From positions 27,762 to 91,761 of the forward strand of contig NZ_JAGSHX010000004.1 in assembly GCF_018138715.1 (NCBI RefSeq): a DNA stretch of 64,000 nucleotides. Reading direction: 5' to 3'. The stretch comes from Streptomyces asiaticus (lineage in GTDB: Bacteria; Actinomycetota; Actinomycetes; Streptomycetales; Streptomycetaceae). The notes under the pieces are model-generated. The model did no database searches, was not told where the DNA came from, and was given only the letters and a program-made list of their open reading frames with translations. Position 1 is the stretch's first letter; each line of letters opens with the position of its first letter. Shown here one piece after another: positions 51,010 through 59,281 of this stretch. The position numbers and the translations under genes are program-made.

Positions 51010-51361
51010 CCCCCCTTTGAGCGCCCGGACACTGACGGAGTCGATCGCGCACCGCGACCAGTCCAGCTCGCCCCGGGAAGCGAGTTCGTCCAGGACCAGG
51101 CGGTGGAGCTTGGGCCACACCCGGGCCTCGGTCCACTCGGTGAACCGACGGAAAGCGGTCACGCCCGACAGGCCGAAGCCTGGTGGCGGTTGGTTCCAGG
51201 TGCAGCCCGAGGTCGCCACGAAGATGATGGCGGCCAGCACCTCGCGGTCCCCGCCGACGATGCCCTCCACCCTGCGGACGAACCGGCGCCGGGGGCACCA
51301 CCCGCTGGAACAACGTCCACAGGTCTTCCGGCGCCATCCGCTCGACAAACGCGGCAGTCAT
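51010..51361 (-). pseudogene. IS5-family transposase N-terminal fragment with frameshift
   Basis: ATG 51361: TAAFVERMAPEDLWTLFQRV then a frame change near 51270 to GDREVLAAIIFVATSGCTWN, PPPGFGLSGVTAFRRFTEWT, WPKLHRLVLDELASRGELDW and SRCAIDSVSVRALKGG. Typical IS5 ORFA. It ends at about 51010, near the SDR gene. The IS701-like element lies on its other side. Confidence 0.7.
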
Positions 51362-51401
51362 CACTCCAGACTGCCGCAAGATCACGCCAACTGAAGCGGC
51401 G

Positions 51402-52962
51402 TCTACCGGTAGTTCGTTAAATCCGGCGGTAGAGGTCAATGCCGTGTCCGGTGGTGACCGCGTCGATCAGGGCCTGGAGCTCGGAGGGTGGGTCGGTGTC
51501 CGTCCAGGCTCGCCACCATCGGGTGAGGGTGGTGGCGGGGGTGAGCCAGGAACGGATGGCTCGTAAGGCCCTGGGCCAACAAGGCTGTTGGGGCTGGTGG
51601 GACGGGGCCGGTCCCCCTCTCTGGCCCCTTGTCGGGGCACGGGTCCGGCCCGGTGGTATCCAGGGGCCCTGGTGGGGCGAACCACTGGTCCCAGCAGAAG
51701 GAGAAGGCGCAGTTGACCAGAATCTGGTGGCGGCGGATGGCGCGGTCGGAGCGGACTTGGAAGTCGGCCCAGCCGAGTTCGTCCTTGACCTGCTTGTAGC
51801 TCTGCTCGATCCAGGGCCGCAGGCCGTAGAGGCGGACGATCTCGGTGAGGCCGGCCGGCGGGTGCGGGCCGGTGGCGGCGTGGGGTGCGTCGGGGTGGGG
51901 TGCGTCGGGGTGGGGCAGTTTGGTGGCCAGGTACCAGGTGGCCTTCTCCGGGAGGCCGGCTGGGTCGGTGGTGGCCACGACCAGCCGGCAGGGTGAGTCG
52001 GGTCCGTATCCGCCCAGGCGGGCATCGGCGGCCCACCAGGTCTCGGTGTGCCCGTCACGGAAGTGACGCTCCACGGGCGTCCAGTCGCCTGGACGCCTGG
52101 CATCGCGCCAGGTCAGGGCGTGGGCCGCTTCGATGGGAGTGTGCGGCTGGTCTGCCGGGGCCCAGGTGCCGCGGTGCGGCTAGGGCGCGACCACGTAGGC
52201 CAGGCCGGCCTGGCGCAGTGCGAGGTACCAGGTGTCGCTGACTTAAGTAGGCGCAGTCGGCGACCACCGCGCGGCAGTCGAAGCCCGCCTCCTTCCCGCG
52301 GGCCGCGAGGTGGGCGGCCGGCTGCGGTTTGGTGCGGAAGGCCGGGTCGGAGCGGCCGCGGGCGAAGTGGTGGGCGGGGTGTAGGGAGTGGCGTGCAGCG
52401 GGTAGTACACACGGCCGTCGGTCCACACCGTGGTCACCGTGACGATGCCGTTGTCCGTCTTGCCCAGCCGGCCCAGCCACTGCCTGCCGACATGTGCGGT
52501 GGCTGTGCCGTCCTTGCGGTCCCCGGAGTCGTCGATCACGATGACCCCGCCGTCGTGCGGAGCCGTCGCCGACTGCTCGCGCAGCAGTTCAAGCCGCCGG
52601 TCGTTGACCTGCTCGACCTCCCAGGGCGACTCGGACAGGAAGAACTGCAGCCGCTGCACCGCCGGCATCCCCGCACCGGCCACCGGCTCCGCCCGGGCCA
52701 GACAGGTGATCGTCTTGTTCCGCTCCCGTGGCGCCAGCAGTCCGGTCAGGTACTCGCGAAACCCTCGCCGCTGGGCCAGGCTGAAGAAGAGGTCGTCGAA
52801 CCGGGCCGCGTAGTCCTCCAACGGCCCCGGCGCAGGCGGACACGGACGGCGAGCGGTCATCTTCAGCCCCCAGCAAGGCAATTGACTCCTACCACCGGCC
52901 TACGACCAACCCGACCAGCCGTCAACCCACACCACCACCGGATTTAACGAACTACCGGTAGA
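51402..52962. mobile_element. IS701-like insertion sequence, complete ends, dead transposase
   Basis: Perfect 25-bp terminal inverted repeats at 51402-51426 and 52938-52962 (core TACCGGTAGTTCGTTAAATC). Total 1561 bp, a usual size for IS701. The transposase inside (minus strand) needs several frame changes. IS5-like fragments lie on both sides, so it probably inserted into older IS debris. No clear direct target repeat flanks it. Confidence 0.8.
51436..52860 (-). pseudogene. IS701-family transposase, multiply frameshifted
   Basis: ATG 52860 opens TARRPCPPAPGPLEDYAARF, FREYLTGLLAPRERNKTITC, VIVIDDSGDRKDGTATAHVG (first catalytic Asp region). Frames then change near 52380, 52250, 52180 and 52090. 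The C-terminal part in the last frame has WWAADARLGGYGPDSPCRLV and GLRPWIEQSYKQVKDELGWA (late catalytic Glu). All family blocks are present, so the copy died by point indels, not by deletion. Confidence 0.8.
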
Positions 52963-52984
52963 AGTCATCTCATTCTGCTGGGTG

Positions 52985-53130
52985 CGCTGCTGGCCGTGGT
53001 GGTGATTGTTGAGCGGCTGGTGCCGGACGAGCGGTGGGAGCTGTTTCGAAGGCCCGGTGTGGGCCAAGCTCCACCGCCTGGTCCTCGACGAACTCGCCTC
53101 CCGCGGCGACCTCCTGGACTGTCCACCTGC
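52985..53130 (+). pseudogene. IS5-type transposase scrap
   Basis: VVIVERLVPDERWELFRR then, after an internal gap and frame change, PVWAKLHRLVLDELASRGDL. Both pieces match IS5-type ORFA sequences, separated in intact copies by about 60 residues. It is the right-hand neighbour of the IS701-like element. Confidence 0.5.
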
Positions 53131-53235
53131 TCCTCGGCCCGCTCGATGGATGCGGCAAGCCGCGGCTACGAGTTCGTTCTGAACCCTGGAGGCAGGAAGT
53201 TATGGCTCATTCTCGTGCTGTTCGCAATGGACTGA

Positions 53236-54222
53236 TCAACGCAGGTCGAGTACAGCCTTCCCGATGATGCCGTTCTCGACGGCCTCGTGTGCGGCCGCGA
53301 CGTCGTCAAGACTGAAGGAGTGCACTGGCAGTGGCGTGAGGGCGCCCTCGCGCAGGGCTGCGGTGATCTCGGCGGCGGCACGCAGCAGCGCATCCCGCGG
53401 TTCGGTGAGGAACAGCGCGAACCGCAGCACCAGGTTGGACCACATGAGCCGGAAGACCGGCAGGGTCGGGTCGTCGGGCTGTGCTGCGTAGGTCACGATG
53501 GTTGCTCCCGGGCCGGTGACGGCCAGGTCCAATTCGAGGTTGTCGGTCAGCGAGACCTCGATGATCCGGTCGACGGGCCCGACTCCGTCGAGGATCTGCT
53601 GGGCGGCGTCGGCGTCGCGGTAGTTCACGACGAGGTCTGCACCCGCGGCCTTGGCCAACGCGGCCTTTTCCGGCCCGCTGACCGTCGTCACGATCCGTGC
53701 GCCCGCGATCCGGCCGAGTTCGATCGCGTAGTGCCCGACGGCGCCCGCACCTGCCGCGACGAGTACGGTGCGGTCGCGGGGCGAGCCGTCGGCGTGCAGG
53801 CACCAGTGCGCGGTCATCGCCGGGATGCCGAGGCACGCGCCGAGCTCGTCGGAGATCCCGTCCGGCAGCGCAACGGCCTGCTCGGACGGCACTACGGTCC
53901 ACTCCGCTGCGGTCCCCCACGGATGGCCTGCGCCGGCCATCCAGATCCACACGCGTTCACCGACCCGGCTCGGGTCGACGCCTGCGCCGACCGAGTCGAT
54001 CGTGCCTGTGCCGTCCTGGTGCGGGATGCGGCCGGTGTGCTCGCCGACGCGCTGGAAGTCCTGCGGGGTGGAGTTCATTCGTATGAACATGTCGCCCGGG
54101 TTGATCGCAGAGAGTGCGACGCGGACGCGGACCTGGCCGGGGCCGGGTTCGGGGTGCTCGACGTCGAGCACCCGCAGCACGCTCTTCGCGGGACCGGGCG
54201 TGTCGTAGAAGGCTGCCCTCAT
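53236..54222 (-). CDS. Quinone-oxidoreductase-like MDR protein (zinc-free)
   Basis: 328 residues from ATG 54222 (GGAGAGACG upstream). MDR fold: AFYDTPGPAKSVLRVLDVEH, GTIDSVGAGVDPSRVGERVW, cofactor AAGAGAVGHYAIELGRIAGA and VVNYRDADAAQQILD. No structural-zinc Cys cluster, which fits the quinone reductase/crotonyl-CoA reductase branch. NADPH-dependent reduction of an enone or quinone is likely. The 333 bp before the enoyl-CoA hydratase hold no recognised gene. Confidence 0.88.
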   Translation of the reverse strand: MRAAFYDTPGPAKSVLRVLDVEHPEPGPGQVRVRVALSAINPGDMFIRMNSTPQDFQRVGEHTGRIPHQDGTGTIDSVGAGVDPSRVGERVWIWMAGAGHPWGTAAEWTVVPSEQAVALPDGISDELGACLGIPAMTAHWCLHADGSPRDRTVLVAAGAGAVGHYAIELGRIAGARIVTTVSGPEKAALAKAAGADLVVNYRDADAAQQILDGVGPVDRIIEVSLTDNLELDLAVTGPGATIVTYAAQPDDPTLPVFRLMWSNLVLRFALFLTEPRDALLRAAAEITAALREGALTPLPVHSFSLDDVAAAHEAVENGIIGKAVLDLR

Positions 54223-54555
54223 TGCTTCGTCTCTCCTCTTGGTTGTGGCGCGGTCCACGGCACTGGCCAGGGACCGCGCATGTCACCACGGCGGGGGCCA
54301 GTACCGCGTCGTGGTCTGATTTCCTTGGCCGCGAGATCGCCGCCTCGCGAGCGGTCAGCTGAGACGGATCGAACGTGCCGCGGACCATCGGCAGGTCCGA
54401 TCGCGTTCGTCCCACGTTGTGGCCGACGGCTGGGTCTTTGGGCCGTTTGTACGTCGGCGAGTTGTTCGCCGAGGCGTGGGTCACATGGCCGGCCGCGGGC
54501 TCACTGGGCCGCGCGGGGGCGGCACCGGTCGATCCAGCAGGCCGTGACTCTCGCT
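54223..54555. other. Intergenic, no gene recognised
   Basis: 333 bp containing the promoter region of the quinone oxidoreductase. Plus-strand words such as RRRVVRRGVGHMAGRGL lack a family. No clear terminator after the enoyl-CoA hydratase. Confidence 0.3.
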
Positions 54556-55392
54556 CTACAGGCCGGCAGCGAGGCTTCGCATGACCGACTCCAGGTCGCG
54601 CTCGCCCGCCGGAGTCTGCGCACCGCGCTCCAGCGCCCCCGTCATGAGTCGTGCCGGCAGATCCCCGCTCACCAGCTCGGCCCATGCGTCGTTTTCCGCT
54701 CGCAGGCCGTCGGTCAGGTCCGCCGGAGGCACCAACTGCTTGGCGGCGGCGATGAGCTCCGGGGAGAGCGCGGCGATCTTCTCCGCCACCCCGTCGACGA
54801 ACGCGTCCAGCTCGGCCGCGGGCACCGCACGGTTGATCCACCCGTAGGCGGCCGCGGTGTCCGCATCCACCAGGTCACCGGTGAGCAGCAGTTCCAGCGC
54901 CCGGTTGCGCCCGACCCGCTCGCGCAGGTACTGCGTGCCTCCGCCACCCGGCACGATGCCCATCAACACCTCGCTCTGGCCGATGCCCGCGGTTTCCCGC
55001 GCGGCGAAGGTCATGTCGGCCGCCGCGATGAACTCGGCGCCTCCGGCTCGCGCCTTGCCCGCCAGTTTGACGATCGTCACCTGCGGCTGGTGACGCAGCA
55101 GCTCGCCGACCCCCTGGAAGAGGTTGGTGTTCGGGTTGCGGTCCGCGATCTCCTGCAGCTCGTCCATCTCCTCGAGGATGTGGATGTCGACGTGTGCGAC
55201 GAAGAACTCGGGGTTGGCGCTGGAGAACACGATGACGCGGACCGAACGGTCGTCCCGCAGTTTCGCGAGCACGTCGTGCAGTTCGCGGATCAGGGTTCCG
55301 CTGAGCACGTTGACAGGGGGATTGTCCAGGTTGATCCGCGCGACTCCGCCATCGATGGCGACGCGGAGTGTCGTGTACTGGTCCAGGTTCAT
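54556..55392 (-). CDS. Enoyl-CoA hydratase/isomerase family protein
   Basis: 278 residues. Crotonase fold: oxyanion-hole segments SSANPEFFVAHVDI and GKARAGGAEFIAAADMTFAA, and SEVLMGIVPGGGGTQYLRERVG in place of the usual PEVxLGxxPGxGGTQRL. The first catalytic Glu position of true hydratases is not clear, so another crotonase reaction is possible. Divergent from the HxlR regulator, 107 bp apart, which probably regulates it. Confidence 0.88.
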   Translation of the reverse strand: MNLDQYTTLRVAIDGGVARINLDNPPVNVLSGTLIRELHDVLAKLRDDRSVRVIVFSSANPEFFVAHVDIHILEEMDELQEIADRNPNTNLFQGVGELLRHQPQVTIVKLAGKARAGGAEFIAAADMTFAARETAGIGQSEVLMGIVPGGGGTQYLRERVGRNRALELLLTGDLVDADTAAAYGWINRAVPAAELDAFVDGVAEKIAALSPELIAAAKQLVPPADLTDGLRAENDAWAELVSGDLPARLMTGALERGAQTPAGERDLESVMRSLAAGL

Positions 55393-55499
55393 GAGTCTTC
55401 CAAGGTTTGCGGTGAGCTAGTAGGTTTGCAACGGATACCAACCCTGGTCTCTGCGCCGTGAACGGTCAATAACGCACTTTTCGACAACCAAGGATCTTG

Positions 55500-55892
55500 A
55501 TGGATACCAGCCCCACGCCCCTGCCGCCCCACGTCACTCCGCGATTCAGTGCCGAGTGCCCGAGCCGGCCCATCCTCGATCAGATCTCCGACAAGTGGTC
55601 GATGATGGTCATGGCGGTCCTGGAGCAACCGACGCGGTTCAACGAGATCAAGCGACAGTTGGAGGGCGTCACACAGCGGGTACTGACCCAGACACTGCGG
55701 AGACTCGAACGCAACGGCATGATCCAGCGCCGGGTGCTCGAAACCTCCCCGCTCGGCGTGGAGTACTCCCTCACACCACTCGGCGAATCGTTCCGCGGCC
55801 CTTTCACACGCCTGCACGAATGGACGATCGAGCACAGCGACGAGGTCCTGTCGGCGCAGCACGCATACGACGCGCGGTCATCGGGACGGTAG
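55500..55892 (+). CDS. HxlR-family winged-helix regulator
   Basis: 130 residues from ATG 55500. HxlR pattern: CPSRPILDQISDKWSMMVMA, LEQPTRFNEIKRQLEGVTQR, VLTQTLRRLERNGMIQRRVL and PLGVEYSLTPLGESF, with a lone Cys near residue 21 that in relatives senses electrophiles or disulfide stress. Divergent from the enoyl-CoA hydratase. AAGGATC is a weak ribosome site; a TTG one codon upstream is possible. Confidence 0.88.
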   Translation: MDTSPTPLPPHVTPRFSAECPSRPILDQISDKWSMMVMAVLEQPTRFNEIKRQLEGVTQRVLTQTLRRLERNGMIQRRVLETSPLGVEYSLTPLGESFRGPFTRLHEWTIEHSDEVLSAQHAYDARSSGR

Positions 55893-55925
55893 CCGACCTA
55901 CCAACTCCTCGACTAAGACCGGGTC

Positions 55926-56170
55926 CTATGTGGTGAGGCGGACGAGCCTGTTGTAGCAGCACAGGGTGGCGGCGAGCCCGAGAAAGGCCAGGTAGTTGCG
56001 GGGATTGCGTTCGTAGCGGGGGCTGAGTCGGCGGTATCCGGACAGCCACGACATGGTGCGCTCGATGACCCACCGGCGTCGCCCTAAGCGTTCGCTGGAC
56101 TCGATGCCTTTGCGGGCGATGCGTACTCCGATGCGTTTCCATCGGAGCCATCTGCGCAGATCAGCCCGGT
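55926..56170 (-). pseudogene. IS5-family transposase C-terminal fragment
   Basis: LRRWLRWKRIGVRIARKGIE, SSERLGRRRWVIERTMSWLS and YRRLSPRYERNPRNYLAFLG, ending RLVRLTT at 55926. It is the last third of an IS5 transposase and abuts the SDR stop at 56171, so the SDR end may carry a joint. It could be the missing end of the IS5 front fragments at 37921 or 51010, but types are not proven equal. Confidence 0.7.
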
Positions 56171-56887
56171 CTAGCCGATCAGTTCGTTGAGCACGGCGTT
56201 GGGTTCGCTGGTGAGTGCGGCCTTGACGGCTCGGCTCCAGTCGTCGACGAGGACTTCGATCTGGTCGTTCTCGATTCCGTCGAGAGTGGAGCGTGCGACG
56301 TCGGTGGGGTCGATCTTGAATCCGTCGTACCCGGCGCTGAAATCGGTGTCGACCGATCCCAGATGCACGCCCTGGACCAGGACACCCGCGGGGGCGAGCT
56401 CCAGACGCAGGCTGTTGGTCAGACTCCACGCGGCGGCCTTGCCCGCGGAGTAGCCGCCGGAGCCGGGGTAGGAGAACCATGCCAGGGCGGACAGGATGTT
56501 GGTCATCGCGCCCTGGCGCGCACGTAGTGCGGGGGCGAACGCGCGGGCCATGGAAAGGGTCCCGAACACGCTTGTCTCGATCTCGCGCCTGATGGTGTCG
56601 ACGTCGGCCTCCAGGAGAGGCTGGTAGGCGATGATCCCGGCGTTGTTGATCAGCACCGACACGTCTTCGGCCTGGCGTGCTGCCGCCTCGACCATGTCGA
56701 TGTCGGTGATGTCCAGGCGCACGAGCTCGACCCGTGGGTCCTCGCGCATCTCCACGTCGACGGCATCCGGGTTGCGGATGCCGGCGTAGACCTTGCGCAC
56801 GTCACGAGCGAGGAGCTCGACGACGAACCGGCGGCCGATGCCTCGGTTTGCGCCCGTGACCAGGGCGGTCTGTCCCGCAAGCTTCAT
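56171..56887 (-). CDS. Short-chain dehydrogenase under MerR control
   Basis: 238 residues from ATG 56887 (CAAGGAGGCGC upstream). TGANRGIGRR, NNAGIIAYQPL, NILSALAWFSYPG (Ser), and YSAGKAAAWSLTN (YxxxK). The promoter (56978-57009) has the MerR arrangement and shares its dyad with the amidohydrolase promoter at 57665. It is divergent from the MerR gene. Role probably in conversion of a carbonyl compound sensed by MerR. Confidence 0.88.
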   Translation of the reverse strand: MKLAGQTALVTGANRGIGRRFVVELLARDVRKVYAGIRNPDAVDVEMREDPRVELVRLDITDIDMVEAAARQAEDVSVLINNAGIIAYQPLLEADVDTIRREIETSVFGTLSMARAFAPALRARQGAMTNILSALAWFSYPGSGGYSAGKAAAWSLTNSLRLELAPAGVLVQGVHLGSVDTDFSAGYDGFKIDPTDVARSTLDGIENDQIEVLVDDWSRAVKAALTSEPNAVLNELIG

Positions 56888-56953
56888 TTGCGCCTCCTTG
56901 CCCGGCCCCGTCCGCTGGTGCACCGGGGTGCGGGCAGATGGGTGAGTGGGGGT

Positions 56954-56968
56954 CTCCGTTTTTCGGAG
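56954..56968. repeat. Hairpin CTCCG-TTTTT-CGGAG in the SDR leader
   Basis: 5-bp arms with a TTTTT loop at 56954-56968, between the SDR start (56887) and its -10 box (56978). It would fold in the SDR mRNA leader. Small, so it could be chance, but T-runs are rare in this DNA. Confidence 0.35.
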
Positions 56969-56977
56969 CCGTCGCCT

Positions 56978-57009
56978 ACGCTAGAACCTGACAGTGATGT
57001 CAGGTACAA
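56978..57009 (-). promoter_or_regulatory. MerR-type promoter of the SDR with 16-bp dyad
   Basis: Minus strand: -35 TTGTAC (57004-57009), -10 TAGCGT (56978-56983), spacer 20 bp. The spacer begins with the perfect palindrome CTGACATCACTGTCAG (56988-57003), extended to CCTGACA-N4-TGTCAGG on the plus strand. The same -35/dyad/-10 layout recurs at 57665-57696. The MerR gene starts 32 bp to the right (57041), so the site probably also governs the regulator itself. Confidence 0.7.
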
Positions 57010-57040
57010 GCCCGCCAAGGCGGCCGTGACGGGAGACATG

Positions 57041-57418
57041 ATGCGGATCGGGGAACTGGCAGATCGGGCCGGCGTCAGCGTGCGTTCGCTGCGCTATTAC
57101 GAGCAGCAAGGGCTGCTGGACTCAAACCGCACCGCGGGCGGACAGCGAACCTACGAAGAGGGCGCAGTCGAGCGCGTTCAGCTGATCCAGCAGCTCTTCG
57201 CCGCGGGACTCCCCAGCCACACGATCGTCGATCTGCTGCCGTGCGTGTCCACGGGAATGGTCACCAGCAGCATGTTCGACAAGATCCGGCACGAGCGTGA
57301 GGCCATTGAGCAGCGCATCACCGAACTGACCGCGGCACGCGACAAACTCGACGGCGTTCTCGAGCACGTTCTCAGCGTCGGTATCTACGAGGAGCCGTCA
57401 CCGCAGGCCGCCGGGTAA
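57041..57418 (+). CDS. MerR-family transcriptional regulator
   Basis: 125 residues from ATG 57041, with GGGAG at 5 nt; the ATG at 57038 is too close. HTH and wing: MRIGELADRAGVSVRSLRYY, EQQGLLDSNRTAGGQRTYEE, then a coiled-coil dimer helix (IRHEREAIEQRITELTAARD). No CxnC metal site; short C-terminus, as in SoxR-less, ligand- or redox-sensing members. It lies between two promoters carrying the same dyad and so very likely controls the SDR and the amidohydrolase. Confidence 0.9.
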   Translation: MRIGELADRAGVSVRSLRYYEQQGLLDSNRTAGGQRTYEEGAVERVQLIQQLFAAGLPSHTIVDLLPCVSTGMVTSSMFDKIRHEREAIEQRITELTAARDKLDGVLEHVLSVGIYEEPSPQAAG

Positions 57419-57612
57419 CGACCATGTCCTCACCGAAGCCCGGGCACTCAGGGCTCGGGGCTCGGGGCTCCAGGTCTCGCCCCCGGCTCGCCTCAATGGA
57501 AACCCGGGTTCCAGTGGAAAGGTACTCCCAGCTCACTTCATGGCGCATCACGGCTCGATGGCGTGACGATCGGCGTCACCGGCCGGCGAATCGTCCGGTC
57601 CGGACAGCGTCA

Positions 57613-57636
57613 CGTCATCACGTCATCACGTCATCA
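57613..57636. repeat. (CGTCATCA)x3 tandem repeat
   Basis: Three exact 8-bp copies at 57613, 57621 and 57629, in the non-coding space between MerR and the amidohydrolase promoter. May be a regulator half-site array, or slippage product. Confidence 0.5.
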
Positions 57637-57664
57637 CGCCGTCGGCCGCGCCGACGAGCGACAG

Positions 57665-57696
57665 TTGCACCTGACGCCAGTGTCAGCTTTTACGAT
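57665..57696 (+). promoter_or_regulatory. MerR-type promoter of the amidohydrolase with the shared dyad
   Basis: Plus strand: -35 TTGCAC (57665-57670), palindrome-like CTGACGCCAGTGTCAG (57671-57686), -10 TACGAT (57691-57696), spacer 20 bp. Arms CTGAC/GTCAG and the 6-bp centre match the SDR promoter at 56978-57009, and the distances from both boxes are identical. The start codon of the amidohydrolase is at 57734. Confidence 0.7.
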
Positions 57697-57733
57697 CACC
57701 TGTGTTCATCCGGACGAACGATGGAGACATGTG

Positions 57734-59281
57734 ATGGCAGCAAGGCCTACCAGGCGTCGGGTTCTTGGCGTCGGTATGGGAATGAGCGCCGGCCTCGTGG
57801 CCGGGGCCATGAGCGCACCAGCGGTCCACGCCGCAGGCCGCACAATGAACCCGAACTCGGCCTCGGCAGTTGCGATTACGGGAACCACGGTGATCGACAC
57901 GTCAGGGGGGAGGCCGCTGTCCAACGCCACGGTGCTGGTGCGTGGCGACCGGATCGCCGCTGTCGGCACCACGCGTGAGGTTCACGTGCCCGCGGACGCG
58001 GAAGTTGTCGACGGGCGCGGGAAGTTCGTCGTGCCCGGCTTCATCGACTCCCATGTGCACGGCAGTGGGCAGGAAGAGATCGACCCGCCGCTGTTTCTCG
58101 CCAACGGTGTCACCACCGTCCGTGACATGAATGGTCAGGCGCTGCTGTACGAGTGGCGTGACCGGGTCGAAGCCGGAACACTCTTCGGCCCCCGTTCCGT
58201 CGTCGCCAGCGGCATCGTGGACGGCGATCAATCGCTGCTCGCGGGTGGGGGTTCGCCATACGTCGAAGTCGCGAACGCCAGGGAGGCCAGGGCGGCGGTG
58301 CGTGAGGCGGTGGCCGACGGGGCTGACTTCATCAAGGTCTACGTCAGGCTCACACCGGAGGCCTACCACGCGATCGCCGACGAGTGCCGCAAACTGGGCG
58401 TCTCGTTCGTCGGCCACACCCCTGACGCGATCCCACTGGTCGAGGCGAGTGCGGCCGGGCAGCGCAGCTTCGAGCACATCTACACAAGCTGGTTCGACAC
58501 GTCGAGCGCGGAGGTGGAAATTCGCCGCCGCCTGGCAGAGATCAACGTCGGCAGCGGCGATTACAACGGTTGGTTCAACCAGACCCACCCGCTGGAGGTG
58601 TTGGCTGCGCGCACACTTGACCCGGCCCGGGCGCGCCAGGTGTTCGGCAGGCTCGCCGCCGACCGCTCGCACCAGGTACCCACGCTGACGCAGCATCGCG
58701 TGTTCGATCTGCCCGAGTCGGTGGCGCTGCACGACGATCGGCTGCGCTACCTGCCCGCGGCGACCCTCGACGGCTGGCAGGCCCAGCTCGAACAGCTCTA
58801 TCTGGCAGGGCGTACCGCGAAGGATGTGGTCGAACACCGGGAACTGTTCCGGGCCCGCCTACGCTGGATCGGCGCCGCTCACCTCGCCGGGGTGCCGGTC
58901 CTGGCCGGTACCGACACCGGAACTGCCTACGTCTACCCCGGGTTCAGTCTGCACGACGAACTGGAAAACCTGGTCGAAGCGGGTTTCACTCCGATGCAGG
59001 CACTGCAGGCGGCCACCAGCGCGCCCGCCGGGTTCCTGGGACTGCGAGAAGTGGGTGTCGTAAGGCGGGACGCGATCGCCGACCTCGTGGTCCTGGATGC
59101 CGACCCCCTCGCCGACATCCGCAACACCAAACGCGTGCACGCGGTGGTGGTGCGGGGCACGCTGATCAGCGCCGATCGCCGGGAGCGCATGCTCAGCGAC
59201 GTCGAGGCAGCCGCGGCCGGCGGGACGCTGCCCGTACGGCTGGCCGGCTGCGCCTGCGCGCCCGGCATCAAGGCCGCCTGA
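57734..59281 (+). CDS. TAT-exported metal-dependent amidohydrolase
   Basis: 515 residues from ATG 57734. Twin-arginine signal: RPTRRRVLGVGMGMSAGLVA ending near AVHAAG. Amidohydrolase motifs: FIDSHVHG (HxH), FIKVYVR (bridging Lys), FVGHTPD (His), FEHIYTS (His) and GTDTGTAY (Asp). This is the imidazolonepropionase/prolidase-like subgroup that hydrolyses cyclic amides or dipeptides. Export folded through TAT suits a metalloenzyme. Promoter has the MerR dyad shared with the SDR. Confidence 0.88.
   Translation: MAARPTRRRVLGVGMGMSAGLVAGAMSAPAVHAAGRTMNPNSASAVAITGTTVIDTSGGRPLSNATVLVRGDRIAAVGTTREVHVPADAEVVDGRGKFVVPGFIDSHVHGSGQEEIDPPLFLANGVTTVRDMNGQALLYEWRDRVEAGTLFGPRSVVASGIVDGDQSLLAGGGSPYVEVANAREARAAVREAVADGADFIKVYVRLTPEAYHAIADECRKLGVSFVGHTPDAIPLVEASAAGQRSFEHIYTSWFDTSSAEVEIRRRLAEINVGSGDYNGWFNQTHPLEVLAARTLDPARARQVFGRLAADRSHQVPTLTQHRVFDLPESVALHDDRLRYLPAATLDGWQAQLEQLYLAGRTAKDVVEHRELFRARLRWIGAAHLAGVPVLAGTDTGTAYVYPGFSLHDELENLVEAGFTPMQALQAATSAPAGFLGLREVGVVRRDAIADLVVLDADPLADIRNTKRVHAVVVRGTLISADRRERMLSDVEAAAAGGTLPVRLAGCACAPGIKAA

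Noticed and set aside
53287..55461. 724-codon plus-strand frame across the quinone oxidoreductase and enoyl-CoA hydratase
   Set aside because: Antisense to two well-conserved genes and spans their intergenic region with low-complexity residues.
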